Positions 36,628 through 46,180 of a stretch of DNA of 64,000 nt are shown here, piece by piece. This stretch comes from Gordonia sediminis. Lineage in GTDB: Bacteria; Actinomycetota; Actinomycetes; Mycobacteriales; Mycobacteriaceae. Position 1 is the first letter of the stretch, and each line of letters opens with the position of its first letter. The DNA is taken from positions 62,001 through 126,000 of the forward strand of contig RZUM01000008.1 of assembly GCA_004193205.1 (NCBI GenBank), written 5' to 3'. The notes under the pieces were generated by a model. It made no database searches, was not told the DNA's origin, and was given only the letters and a program-made list of their open reading frames with translations. A program made the translations under genes and the position numbers.

Positions 36628-37743
36628 ATGACTGATCTGCTCGCGGGACCGATCGCCGACCGTCACGCGGCTCTGGGAGCCTCGTTCGCCGCATTCGGTG
36701 GGTGGGACATGCCGGTCTCCTACGCCGGTACCGTCGCCGAACACACCGCGGTCCGCGAGGCGGTGGGCATCTTCGACGTCAGTCACCTCGGCAAGGCGTC
36801 GGTGTCGGGTCCGGGTGCGGCGGAGTTCGTCAATCGCACCCTGAGCAACGACCTGGGCAAGATCGTGCCGGGTAAGGCGCAGTACACGTTGTGCTGCAAC
36901 GAATCCGGTGGGGTGGTGGATGACCTCATCGCCTACCTCGTCGCCGACGACGAGGTGTTCCTCGTCCCGAACGCCGCCAATACCGCCACCGTGGTGGCGA
37001 TGTTGTCCGCGGCCGCGCCCGACGACATCACGGTGACCGACCGGCATCGCGAGTACGGCGTGTTCGCGGTGCAGGGACCCCGCGCCGTCGACGTGTTGTC
37101 GGCGGTCGGTCTGCCCACCGACATGGAGTACATGGCTTTCGTCGACGCCGACCTGCCTACCGCGGCCGGTTCCTGCCCGGTTCGGGTGTGCCGCACCGGC
37201 TACACGGGGGAGCGCGGGTACGAGATCCTGCCGCGGTGGGCCGAGTCGGGGGCGGTGTTCGACACGCTGCTGGCCGCCGTCACCGACCACGGCGGTCAGC
37301 CGGCAGGCCTCGGCGCCCGCGACACCCTGCGCACCGAGATGGGCTACGCATTGCACGGCCACGAACTGGCCCCGGACATCAGCCCGGTGCAGGCCCGGGT
37401 CGGCTGGGCGGTGGGCTGGAAGAAACCGGAGTTCTTCGGCCGCGACGCGCTGGTCGCGGAGAAGGCCACCGGCCCGGTCCGGCGGCTGTACGGGTTGAAG
37501 GCGACCGGACGCGGGGTGCCGCGGGCCGACTGCGTCGTGCGCGCCGTCGGCGGTGCGGCAGACGGCCAGATCGGTCGCTGCACGTCGGGTACCTTCTCGC
37601 CATCCCTCAAACAGGGCATCGCGCTCGCGCTGATCGACACCGCCGCCGGTGTCGAGGTCGGCAGCGAGGTGAACGTCGACGTCCGCGGGCGTGATCTGCC
37701 CTGCCAGGTCGTGGCGTTGCCGTTCGTCGCGTCACACGTCTGA
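36628..37743 (+). CDS. gcvT: Glycine cleavage system aminomethyltransferase (T protein)
   Basis: 371 residues. The family start [15 protein letters not shown] and the segments [18 protein letters not shown] and [11 protein letters not shown] are present, as is [12 protein letters not shown] with the conserved acidic folate-binding residues. It transfers the methylene group from the aminomethyl-lipoyl H protein to tetrahydrofolate. No gcvP or gcvH is in this window. A -10-like TACGGT (36616-36621) six bases before the ATG suggests leaderless translation. The product depends on lipoylation by LipA/LipB encoded 5 kb away. Confidence 0.95.
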   Translation: MTDLLAGPIADRHAALGASFAAFGGWDMPVSYAGTVAEHTAVREAVGIFDVSHLGKASVSGPGAAEFVNRTLSNDLGKIVPGKAQYTLCCNESGGVVDDLIAYLVADDEVFLVPNAANTATVVAMLSAAAPDDITVTDRHREYGVFAVQGPRAVDVLSAVGLPTDMEYMAFVDADLPTAAGSCPVRVCRTGYTGERGYEILPRWAESGAVFDTLLAAVTDHGGQPAGLGARDTLRTEMGYALHGHELAPDISPVQARVGWAVGWKKPEFFGRDALVAEKATGPVRRLYGLKATGRGVPRADCVVRAVGGAADGQIGRCTSGTFSPSLKQGIALALIDTAAGVEVGSEVNVDVRGRDLPCQVVALPFVASHV

Positions 37744-37817
37744 GCGTCGATGTCGTCCCGACACCGTGGTGGTGGCGGGGGCGGAGACCGTTTGCGGCGC
37801 GGCGGTACCATTGCGCA

Positions 37818-38924
37818 ATGACCTTGCAGTTCACGCGTACCGAACATCCCCACCCGGTGTCGGAGAGCCGGCGGGCGGAGATTCTCGCCGCCCCCGGCTT
37901 CGGCAAGCACTTCACCGACAACATGGTGATGATCGACTACGACGTGGACCGGGGCTGGTACAACGCGCAGGTCAAGCCGTACGGTCCGATCGCACTGGAC
38001 CCGTCGGCGATGGTGCTGCACTACGGGCAGGAGGTCTTCGAGGGCCTCAAAGCCTACCGGCAGCCCGACGGTTCGATCGCCGCATTCCGCCCCGAGGCCA
38101 ACGCACTGCGCATGCAGCGTTCCGCCGAACGCCTGGCCATGCCGCCGCTGCCGGTCGACGACTTCATCGAGTCGCTGCGGGCGCTGCTCGCCGCCGACAA
38201 CGAGTGGGTGCCGGCGGCGGGAGGCGAGGAGTCGCTCTACCTGCGTCCGTTCATGTTCGCCTCGCAGGCGGGACTCGGTGTCAACGCGCCGTCGAACTCC
38301 TACATCTATTCGGTCATCGCGTCACCGGCGGGTGCCTACTTCTCCGGGGGGCTCAAGCCGGTCAGTGTCTGGCTGTGCACCGAGTACGTCCGGGCCGCGC
38401 CGGGCGGCACGGGATCCGCCAAATGCGGCGGCAACTATGCGGCAGCCTTCCTCGCGCAGGCGCAGGCCACCCAGCACGACTGCGATCAGGTCGTCTGGCT
38501 CGATGCCGTCGAGCGCCGGTTCATCGAGGAGATGGGCGGCATGAACCTGTTCTTCGTCTTCGGCTCGGGTGCGGACGCGCGTCTGGTGACCCCGGAGCTG
38601 ACCGGGTCGCTGCTACCCGGGATCACCCGGGAGTCGTTGCTGCAGTTGGCCACCGACGCCGGTTTCGCCGTCGAGGAGCGCCGGATCAGCACCGAGGAGC
38701 TGCGGAAGGGGGTGGCCTCAGGTGACATCACCGAGGTGTTCGCGTGCGGCACCGCTGCGGTCATCACCCCGGTCGGCCGGGTCAAGGGCGCGACCGAGGA
38801 CTACCTGATCGGCGACGGCTCGGCCGGCGAGGTCACCCAGGCTCTGCGAGATACCCTCACCGGCATCCAGCGCGGTACCTTCGCCGACACCCACGGCTGG
38901 ATGACCGAACTCTATCGCCGCTGA
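37818..38924 (+). CDS. ilvE: Branched-chain amino acid aminotransferase
   Basis: 368-residue fold-type IV PLP enzyme. The PLP lysine is in [16 protein letters not shown] (about 203). Other family segments are [51 protein letters not shown] and [15 protein letters not shown]. It makes leucine, isoleucine and valine by transamination with glutamate. A -10-like TACCAT (37806-37811) six bases before the ATG suggests a leaderless mRNA, as for gcvT upstream. It is convergent with cobS. Confidence 0.96.
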   Translation: MTLQFTRTEHPHPVSESRRAEILAAPGFGKHFTDNMVMIDYDVDRGWYNAQVKPYGPIALDPSAMVLHYGQEVFEGLKAYRQPDGSIAAFRPEANALRMQRSAERLAMPPLPVDDFIESLRALLAADNEWVPAAGGEESLYLRPFMFASQAGLGVNAPSNSYIYSVIASPAGAYFSGGLKPVSVWLCTEYVRAAPGGTGSAKCGGNYAAAFLAQAQATQHDCDQVVWLDAVERRFIEEMGGMNLFFVFGSGADARLVTPELTGSLLPGITRESLLQLATDAGFAVEERRISTEELRKGVASGDITEVFACGTAAVITPVGRVKGATEDYLIGDGSAGEVTQALRDTLTGIQRGTFADTHGWMTELYRR

Positions 38925-38957
38925 GCTGGGTGATGCGCCCCTGAGAGGTGCCGCCCC

Positions 38958-39731
38958 TCAGACGACCAGCCCGACGAGGGTGATCGCGGTACCGAGTTCG
39001 ATGACGGCCCCGAGGACATCCCCGGATACCCCGCCCATCCGTTTCGCGCAATGTCGGGTGAAGACCCAGGTGAACCCGAACACGGCGGCCGTGACAGCCA
39101 CGGCCTGCACCGCGCGCACCGCGTCGAGCCCGACAAGGGCGGCTCCGGTGATCCCGAGTGCCGACCACACCACGGCCGAGGTGCGCTGGGTGCCGGCGAC
39201 GAGTGCGCCGAAGCCGTTCGGGTGCGCCGGGGACAATCCGGCGCGGGCGGCGAGTACCGCACAGACCCGTCCCAGCGCGATCGCGAACGCGAGCGCATAC
39301 CACTGACCGCGGTCGACGAGGGCCGCGAAACCGACCGTCTGCACGATCATCACCCCTGCGACGGTGGCCACGCCGAACGGTCCCACCGTCCCGCTGCGCA
39401 TCACCTCGGTGACCCGTTCGGGCGGACCGTAGCAGCCCAGACCGTCGGCCGTGTCGGCGAGCCCGTCGAGATGCATCCCGCGCGTAACCAGCGCCAACGC
39501 GGCGACGAGCAGCACGCCGATCATCGGCGAGGGCAGGTCGGTGTAGCTCAGTGCCCAGGCAGCCAGCGACGTCGCGGCGCCGATGACCGCCCCGACGACG
39601 GGCACCGCCGACATCACCGCACCACCGAGTCGGCGATCGATCGGTCCGTCGGTTCCGTTGGCGGCCTTGGGGATCGGCACGACGGTCAGCCACGAGAACG
39701 CGACGCCGACCGCCCGGACCGGTGAGATCAC
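38958..39731 (-). CDS. cobS: Adenosylcobinamide-GDP ribazoletransferase (cobalamin synthase)
   Basis: 257-residue polytopic membrane protein. The signature LVTRGMHLDGLADTADGLGCYGPPERVTEVMRSGTVGPFGV contains the conserved Asp and Arg residues. About six hydrophobic helices follow, including GQWYALAFAIALGRVCAVLAA. It joins adenosylcobinamide-GDP with alpha-ribazole (phosphate) as the last assembly step. GTG at 39731 is chosen because it begins seven bases after the cobU-cobT stop; the longer open frame would overlap that gene. The order cobU-cobT then cobS gives the three consecutive nucleotide-loop steps in one transcript. Confidence 0.93.
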   Translation of the reverse strand: MISPVRAVGVAFSWLTVVPIPKAANGTDGPIDRRLGGAVMSAVPVVGAVIGAATSLAAWALSYTDLPSPMIGVLLVAALALVTRGMHLDGLADTADGLGCYGPPERVTEVMRSGTVGPFGVATVAGVMIVQTVGFAALVDRGQWYALAFAIALGRVCAVLAARAGLSPAHPNGFGALVAGTQRTSAVVWSALGITGAALVGLDAVRAVQAVAVTAAVFGFTWVFTRHCAKRMGGVSGDVLGAVIELGTAITLVGLVV

Positions 39732-39738
39732 AACCTGA

Positions 39739-41514
39739 TCAGACCCCGGCGGCGGTGGCGCTCGCCGAACGCTCGGCACCGGTCGTGTCGTCGACGTCGG
39801 ACCCGCTCACCCCGGCGTCGCCGAAGGTGGCCATCGACCCGAGGATGTCCACCGCGGAAGCGACGATGGGCAGCGCGGTCAAAGCGCCGCTGCCCTCACC
39901 GAGCCGCATCGACAATTCCAGCACGGGTTCGAGGTCCAGATGTTCGAGGGCTATCGTGTGCGCGGGTTCCACCGATCGGTGACCCGCGAGCCACCACCGG
40001 ACCGCTCCCGGGGCCAGTTCGCCGGCGACCAACGCGCAGGCCGTGACGACGACCCCGTCGAGGATCACCGGTGTGCGGCGCACCGCCGCCTGCGCCAGGA
40101 ACCCGGCCATCGCGGTGAGGTCGGCTCCGGCGACCGCCGCCAGCAACGACAGCGGGTCGTGCACGTGCCGGCGGGCCCGGCGCATCCCGTCGCGGATCGC
40201 CGCGGTCTTGCGGATCCAGCCCGCATCGTCGATTCCCGTTCCGCGGCCGACGATCTCGACCGGTTCCCGGCGGGTGAGGGTGCCGATCAGCACGGTCGCC
40301 GGGGTGGTGTTCCCGATCCCCATCTCGCCCGCGATGAGCAGGTCGGCACCGGAGTCGACGAGTTCGTCGGCGATCGCGCGACCGGCCGCCAGCGCCTGTC
40401 GCGCCTGAGCGATGGTCAGCGAGTCGGTGACCCGCAGATCCCCGCTGCTGCGGCGCACCTTGTAGCGGGAGACCTCGGGCGCGGTGTCGGCGTCCACCGA
40501 GAGATCCTGCACGTGGACCGTCGCGCCGGCTCGTCGCGCGAGCACGTTCACCGCGGCCCCGCCGGCGGCGATGTTGGCGACCATCTGGCCGGTGACCTCG
40601 GGCGGGAACGCCGACACCCCGGCGCGTGCGACTCCATGGTCCCCGGCGAACACGACGACCGTCGGTTGGCGCAACGGCTGTGGGGGGCAGACGCCCTGAC
40701 ATGCCGAGATCCACACCCCGAGATCCTCGAGGCGGCCCAGCGACCCCGGCGGTTTGGTGAGGGTCAGCTGGCGCGCCCGGGCAGCGTTGGCGACCTCGAA
40801 ATCCGGCGGCGCGACAGGCCCGAACACCTCGGCGTCGGTGGGATCGACGGAAGCCGGAGCCGGACTCCCCGCCGGGCTCGGACCCGGAGCCGGCACGGCC
40901 GCGGGCGGTGGTACCGGTGCGGGTGCCGTTGCTGCTGCCGGTGGCGGTGCGGGTGCGGGTGTCGGCACCGCGGCGCGGGTCCCGGTCAGGTCGACGACCT
41001 GGCCTGCGATCACCAACACGACGCGGTCGCAGACGGCTGCGACGGCGGTGTTGAGCGCACCGAGCTCGTCCTGGAAGCGCCTGCCGGCCGGGGTCGGCGG
41101 GACCAGCGACAATCCCACCTCGGGGCTGATGATGACCAGATCGCCGGTGAAGTCGCTGATCACCGAACAGATCTCGGACGTCAGGTGGGTGAGGTCGACC
41201 GGCGTGTCGGCCCAGCCGCCGACCGCGTCGAGCTGGGCGGCGAGCCAGTTACCGAGATCGTCGAGGAGGGTGGGTGTCGTCGGGTCGGAGCGCAGTGCCC
41301 CGGCCACGTCGACGGTCTCGACGGTGTCATACCGCCCGTCGCGGCGTGCGCGATGGGCGACGACGCGCGCCACCCATTCGGTGTCCGTCGACGTCGTCGG
41401 GCCGGTGGCCAGGTAACGCACTCGCGGGTGACCGCGCAGCAGCGACTCGCCGTGTCCGGACTTACCCGAGCGGACCCCGCCCAGCACCAGTGTGCGGGTT
41501 CCCCGCGATACCAC
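39739..41514 (-). CDS. Fused adenosylcobinamide kinase/guanylyltransferase and DMB phosphoribosyltransferase
   Basis: 591 residues. Residues 1-180 are a CobU domain: P-loop [15 protein letters not shown] at the N-terminus and [26 protein letters not shown] later. A Pro/Ala-rich linker of about 45 residues follows. From about 235 comes a full CobT domain with [41 protein letters not shown] (catalytic glutamate) and LLDGVVVTA-like C-terminal helices. CobU activates cobinamide and CobT makes alpha-ribazole phosphate. In M. tuberculosis these are separate loci. GTG at 41514 lies four bases after the DUF3043 stop. There is no frameshift: both domains are in one continuous frame. Confidence 0.93.
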   Translation of the reverse strand: MVSRGTRTLVLGGVRSGKSGHGESLLRGHPRVRYLATGPTTSTDTEWVARVVAHRARRDGRYDTVETVDVAGALRSDPTTPTLLDDLGNWLAAQLDAVGGWADTPVDLTHLTSEICSVISDFTGDLVIISPEVGLSLVPPTPAGRRFQDELGALNTAVAAVCDRVVLVIAGQVVDLTGTRAAVPTPAPAPPPAAATAPAPVPPPAAVPAPGPSPAGSPAPASVDPTDAEVFGPVAPPDFEVANAARARQLTLTKPPGSLGRLEDLGVWISACQGVCPPQPLRQPTVVVFAGDHGVARAGVSAFPPEVTGQMVANIAAGGAAVNVLARRAGATVHVQDLSVDADTAPEVSRYKVRRSSGDLRVTDSLTIAQARQALAAGRAIADELVDSGADLLIAGEMGIGNTTPATVLIGTLTRREPVEIVGRGTGIDDAGWIRKTAAIRDGMRRARRHVHDPLSLLAAVAGADLTAMAGFLAQAAVRRTPVILDGVVVTACALVAGELAPGAVRWWLAGHRSVEPAHTIALEHLDLEPVLELSMRLGEGSGALTALPIVASAVDILGSMATFGDAGVSGSDVDDTTGAERSASATAAGV

Positions 41515-41518
41515 CGGG

Positions 41519-42205
41519 TCAGACCTCGTCGCCCGGCGACACCTGCGGTTTGGGCGCACGCATCATCCGCATCTGCATGGCGCGGGTGAACGCGTACCAG
41601 CCCAGCCGGAACCCGGTCTGCGACGGGTCGGTGTCGGGATAGCGTTCCCGCACCCGTCGGTTCACCAGGCGACCCAGGATCACCGCGTCGACCACCATGA
41701 AGATGACGAACAGCAGCAGCACGATGTTGGCGTAGACCGCGATCGCCGGCAGGAACATGACCACGATCAGCACGATTGCGAACGGCATGAACAGGCCCGC
41801 GAAGTTGCGCCGGGAGTCGACGATGTCGCGGGTGAACCGGCGGACCTGTCCCTTGTCGCGCGGCATCAGGTAACGCTCGTCGCCGGCCATCATCTTCTCG
41901 CGCTGCTCGTTGCGCTGCGCACGCTTCTCGTCGGAGAGCTTGCGTTTGTCCTCACGCGACATGGAGCTCTTGAGCTCCTTTTTCCGGGCGCGCGCCTCCG
42001 AACGTGTCGTCGGGGGCGGCGCAACGGGTCCGCGTCGGCGTTCGGATTCGCGGCGCGACGGGGTGGGCCGACCCTTGCCGGCCGTGTACGCGCTGCCCTT
42101 GGAGCCGGTATCCGTGCTGGTGGCGGCGTCGTCGGCGGTGTCCGACCCCGCGGCGGCGGTGTCGTCGCTGACGCCGTCGTCATCTGACTTCCATGGCAAC
42201 TTCAC
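41519..42205 (-). CDS. DUF3043 membrane protein
   Basis: 228 residues. The N-terminus is acidic then basic and unstructured (about 1-90), followed by a charged segment [26 protein letters not shown] and two transmembrane helices near 140-160 and 165-185. The C-terminal [31 protein letters not shown] segment matches DUF3043 (Rv2206-like), conserved before cobT in Mycobacteriales. Function unknown. GTG at 42205 follows a -10-like TAGGCT (42213-42218) by seven bases, so it is likely leaderless and may start the cob transcript. Confidence 0.85.
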   Translation of the reverse strand: MKLPWKSDDDGVSDDTAAAGSDTADDAATSTDTGSKGSAYTAGKGRPTPSRRESERRRGPVAPPPTTRSEARARKKELKSSMSREDKRKLSDEKRAQRNEQREKMMAGDERYLMPRDKGQVRRFTRDIVDSRRNFAGLFMPFAIVLIVVMFLPAIAVYANIVLLLFVIFMVVDAVILGRLVNRRVRERYPDTDPSQTGFRLGWYAFTRAMQMRMMRAPKPQVSPGDEV

Positions 42206-42266
42206 ATCATCGAGCCTAGGTGATCCGCGCTGCCGAGATTCTGAGACCTCCCTATACTTCCTGCGC

Positions 42267-42320
42267 ATGAGCCCACTCCCCGCCGTGGTGATGTTCGTCG
42301 AGGCGACATGCGGATACTGA
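42267..42320 (+). CDS. Putative leaderless 17-residue leader ORF overlapping glycerate kinase
   Basis: A near-consensus -10, TATACT (42253-42258), lies eight bases before ATG 42267. The frame encodes MSPLPAVVMFVEATCGY and ends at 42318-42320, overlapping the kinase start at 42308 by 13 bases in another frame. Translation of this ORF would carry ribosomes across the kinase start. It may be a leader peptide or an annotation artefact. Confidence 0.35.
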   Translation: MSPLPAVVMFVEATCGY

Positions 42321-43378
42321 TCGCGCCGGATTCGTTCGGGGACACGCTGTCCGCGGTCGCCGCATCGGCGGCGATCGCCCGCGGGTGGTCGGCGGCCCGC
42401 CCCGGCGACGAACTGCGCTCGGCGCCGCAGTCCGACGGTGGGCCCGGCTTCGTGTCCGTGCTGGCCAGCCGGTTCGGCGATCTGCGCCGCGCCACGGTTT
42501 CCGGACCGCTCGGCGCCGCGGTGAGCGCCTCCTGGCTCTTCGACGACCGCACCTCCTCACCGGTCGCCTACATCGAATGCGCGCAGGCATGCGGGCTGCA
42601 CCAGCTCGGCGGACGCCCCACCCCGCGCACCGCACTCTCCGCCGACACCACCGGCGTCGGGCAGCTGGTCGATGCGGCACTCGACGCCGGTGCACGCACG
42701 GTCGTCGTGGGGCTCGGCGGATCGGCCACCACCGATGGCGGTCGCGGACTGGTGGACGCGCTCGGCGGGCCGGCGCAGGCCGTGCAGCGGATGTCGGGGG
42801 TGCAGGTCGTGGTCGCCTCCGACGTGGAGAACCCACTGTTGGGTTCACTCGGCGCGGCCGCGGTGTTCGGGCCGCAGAAGGGTGCCGACCCGGCGAGCGT
42901 CGAACGTCTCGAGGAACGCATGGGCCAGTGGTCGCGGGTGCTCGCGGGGATGGCCGGGCGCGATGTCTCCGGTGAGGAGGGGGCGGGTGCCGCCGGTGGA
43001 CTCGGGGCCGCGCTGCTGGCCCTGGGCGGCCGACGTGTGTCGGGCGCGACCGTCGTCGCCGAGGCGACCGACCGGGCCGCCGACGTCGCGTCGTCGGACC
43101 TGGTGATCACCGGCGAGGGCAAGTTCGACTCGCAGACGCTGCGCGGCAAGGTCGTGTCCGCGCTGAACGCCGAGGCCACCGATGCGGGTGTTCCGACAGT
43201 GGTGTTCGCCGGGCAGGTCGTGCTGACACCCGAGGAGATCGAAGCCGCGGGCATCGCCGGGGCGTACGCGATCGTCGACGTGGCCGGGTCGGTCGACGTG
43301 GCGATGAACGACGCCGACAACCAGTTGACACGGCTGGCCGAGAAGGTCGCGTCCGGGTGGGGCGACGGCGTCGCATGA
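42308..43378 (+). CDS. Glycerate kinase (GarK/GlxK family)
   Basis: 356 residues. Family segments are MRILIAPDSFGDTLSAVAAS at the N-terminus, SDGGPGF, GLGGSATTDGGRGLVDALG (nucleotide-binding), GAAGGLGAALLALGG and DLVITGEGKFDSQTLRGKV. It phosphorylates D-glycerate to 2- or 3-phosphoglycerate. It is divergent from DUF3043. ATG at 42308 lacks a clear ribosome-binding site but overlaps a possible leaderless leader ORF. A DHA-kinase-like origin is possible but the motifs fit glycerate kinase type 1. Confidence 0.9.
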   Translation: MRILIAPDSFGDTLSAVAASAAIARGWSAARPGDELRSAPQSDGGPGFVSVLASRFGDLRRATVSGPLGAAVSASWLFDDRTSSPVAYIECAQACGLHQLGGRPTPRTALSADTTGVGQLVDAALDAGARTVVVGLGGSATTDGGRGLVDALGGPAQAVQRMSGVQVVVASDVENPLLGSLGAAAVFGPQKGADPASVERLEERMGQWSRVLAGMAGRDVSGEEGAGAAGGLGAALLALGGRRVSGATVVAEATDRAADVASSDLVITGEGKFDSQTLRGKVVSALNAEATDAGVPTVVFAGQVVLTPEEIEAAGIAGAYAIVDVAGSVDVAMNDADNQLTRLAEKVASGWGDGVA

Positions 43379-43431
43379 CGCGGCGCGCCGAAGAGAGATC
43401 TCCGAGCGGGGTGGCCGGTGTGTGACCGCCG

Positions 43432-44361
43432 GTGACCGGCCGGCCCGCCGCGCGGTTGTCCGGCGCCGCCTACGCCGTGGGTGCGTACGTGCTGTGGGGC
43501 TTTCTGCCGCTCTACTTCGTCCTGTTGGAGCCGACGGGGCCGTGGGAGGTCGTGGCCTGGCGGATCCTGTTGTCGCTGGCCTTCTACCTGGTGCTGATCC
43601 CGATCGTCGGCGGCGGGGCGCGGCTGCGTGCGGTCCTGGCCAGTCGCCGTCTGGTGGCGTGGACCGGTGTGGCCGGCGTGCTCATCTTTGTGAACTGGCA
43701 GGTCTTCGTGCTCGCCGCACTCACCGGGCACGTCATCGAGATGAGTCTCGGGTACTTCATCAACCCGATCGTCACGGTGCTGCTGGGTGTGTTCGTGCTG
43801 CGCGAACGACTCCGAGGCCTGCAGTGGACCGCGGTGGGACTCGCCGGCCTGGCCGGCCTGGTCATCGTCGTCGGGTACGGGGCGGTGCCCTGGTTGGCGT
43901 TCGCCGTGGCGTTCTCGTTCGGTTTCTACAGCCTGGTCAAGCGGCATATCGGTCCGGCGGTCGACGTGACCAGCGGACTGGTCATGGAGTCGCTGTGGTT
44001 GGCGCCGGTCGCGATCGCCCAGCTCGCCGTGGTCGCGATGACGACCGGTCTCACCATCGTGTCGGGTGGGGCGGGCCACGGAGTCCTGCTGGCGCTTGCC
44101 GGTGTGGTGACCGCGGCGCCGCTGATGCTGTTCGCGGCCGGCGCGCGTCGGGTTCCGTTGACGGTCCTGGGTATCGCGCAGTTCGTGACGCCGACGATGC
44201 AACTGATCATCGGGGTGTGGGTGCTCGACGAACCGATGCCGCCGGAACGATGGGCCGGATTCGCGATCGTCTGGGTCGCGCTGACCGTTTTCACCGTCGA
44301 CTCGCTGTTGGCGCGGCGGCGGTCCCTCGCGCCGACGGTATCCTCGGCCGGGCGGGAATAG
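43432..44361 (+). CDS. rarD: RarD-type EamA-family transporter
   Basis: 309 residues with ten predicted transmembrane helices. The N-terminus GAAYAVGAYVLWGFLPLYFVLLEPTGPWEVVAWRIL is typical of RarD, and duplicated EamA halves are visible, for example LTGHVIEMSLGYFINPIVTVLLGVFVLRERL and TVLGIAQFVTPTMQLIIGVWVLDEPM. Substrate unknown; the name comes from E. coli chloramphenicol-related work. Several GTG codons compete as start (43423, 43432). It is 53 bases after the glycerate kinase and could share its transcript. Confidence 0.88.
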   Translation: MTGRPAARLSGAAYAVGAYVLWGFLPLYFVLLEPTGPWEVVAWRILLSLAFYLVLIPIVGGGARLRAVLASRRLVAWTGVAGVLIFVNWQVFVLAALTGHVIEMSLGYFINPIVTVLLGVFVLRERLRGLQWTAVGLAGLAGLVIVVGYGAVPWLAFAVAFSFGFYSLVKRHIGPAVDVTSGLVMESLWLAPVAIAQLAVVAMTTGLTIVSGGAGHGVLLALAGVVTAAPLMLFAAGARRVPLTVLGIAQFVTPTMQLIIGVWVLDEPMPPERWAGFAIVWVALTVFTVDSLLARRRSLAPTVSSAGRE

Positions 44362-44471
44362 GCTGCAACGAGGTACCGTTGAATGCAGCACGTGGGCTCG
44401 TCGACGAGCCGGCACCCGTTGTGGGCCGACAGTCCGGGCCGGACCACGAATCGACACACACAGGAGCATCG

Positions 44472-44831
44472 ATGACCGTTTCGAACGAATCCGGAACCGC
44501 CACCTCGACCGGAGTCATTCTGACCGACGCGGCCGCGGCCAAGGCGAAGGCGCTGCTCGATCAGGAGGGCCGCGACGACCTGTCGCTGCGGATCGCGGTG
44601 CAGCCGGGTGGTTGTGCCGGCCTGCGCTACCAGCTGTTCTTCGACGACCGCAGCCTCGACGGTGACGTCACCGGAGACTTCGGCGGCGTGACGCTTGCCG
44701 TGGACCGCATGAGTGCCCCGTACGTCCAGGGCGCCACCATCGACTTCGTCGACACCATCGAGAAGCAGGGTTTCACCATCGACAACCCGAACGCGACCGG
44801 CAGCTGCGCCTGCGGCGACTCGTTCAACTGA
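44472..44831 (+). CDS. A-type iron-sulfur carrier (HesB/IscA/ErpA family)
   Basis: 119 residues. The three cluster cysteines are present: GGCAGLRY and the C-terminal GSCACGDSF. ILTDAAAAKAKALLDQEG at the N-terminus matches the family. It carries Fe-S clusters to apo-proteins such as lipoyl synthase or the Rieske protein encoded in this window. It is usually called ErpA in mycobacterial annotations. ATG at 44472 has AGGAG six bases upstream. A hairpin at 44853-44887 terminates it. Confidence 0.93.
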   Translation: MTVSNESGTATSTGVILTDAAAAKAKALLDQEGRDDLSLRIAVQPGGCAGLRYQLFFDDRSLDGDVTGDFGGVTLAVDRMSAPYVQGATIDFVDTIEKQGFTIDNPNATGSCACGDSFN

Positions 44832-44852
44832 GGTAGCGCGTCATTTGACCAT

Positions 44853-45924
<1,072 letters not shown>

Positions 45925-45927
45925 GGT

Positions 45928-46050
45928 TGCCGCCGAGACCTCACCTCGGGGATCGGGCTTGGCTCTGCCGCCGAGACTTCACCTCGGGGGTCGTGTCTGG
46001 CTCTGCCGCCGAGACCTCACCTCGGGGATCGAGCCTGGCTCTACCGCCGA
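45928..46050. repeat. 38-bp direct tandem repeat, three copies plus a partial fourth
   Basis: Copies begin at 45928, 45966, 46004 and 46042 (exact 38-base period). Each contains CCGCCGAGACCTCACCTCGG with a small internal CCGAG/CTCGG stem. The fourth copy diverges after CCGCCGAG and runs into the large inverted repeat. The array begins three bases after the adoK-like stop. No spacers, so it is not a CRISPR. Confidence 0.92.
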
Positions 46051-46150
46051 GGGAACCCGAAAATTCGCCGAGGGAACCCGGATTCTTGCCGAGAGCATCC
46101 GTTTCTTGGTGGGGCCGGGTTCTCTCGGCGAATTTTCGGGTTCCCTCGGC
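46046..46150. repeat. Large inverted repeat, 36-bp arms
   Basis: Left arm 46046-46081 pairs with right arm 46115-46150 with one mismatch; the outer 27 base pairs are perfect. The loop is 33 bases. Each arm itself holds two copies of GCCGAGGGAACCC-type sequence. Between convergent adoK-like and asnB genes it can act as a bidirectional terminator, but the arms are far longer than needed. No transposase is present. Confidence 0.93.
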
Positions 46151-46180
46151 GTGTGCTGGGGTTCCCTCTTGCGGGATTGG

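Noticed and set aside
39940-41589. Open frame of about 550 codons antisense to cobU-cobT
   Set aside because: Arg/Gly/Asp-rich shadow of a gene with intact catalytic motifs.
45928-46050. CRISPR array
   Set aside because: The 38-bp units are directly adjacent with no unique spacers, and no cas genes are present.
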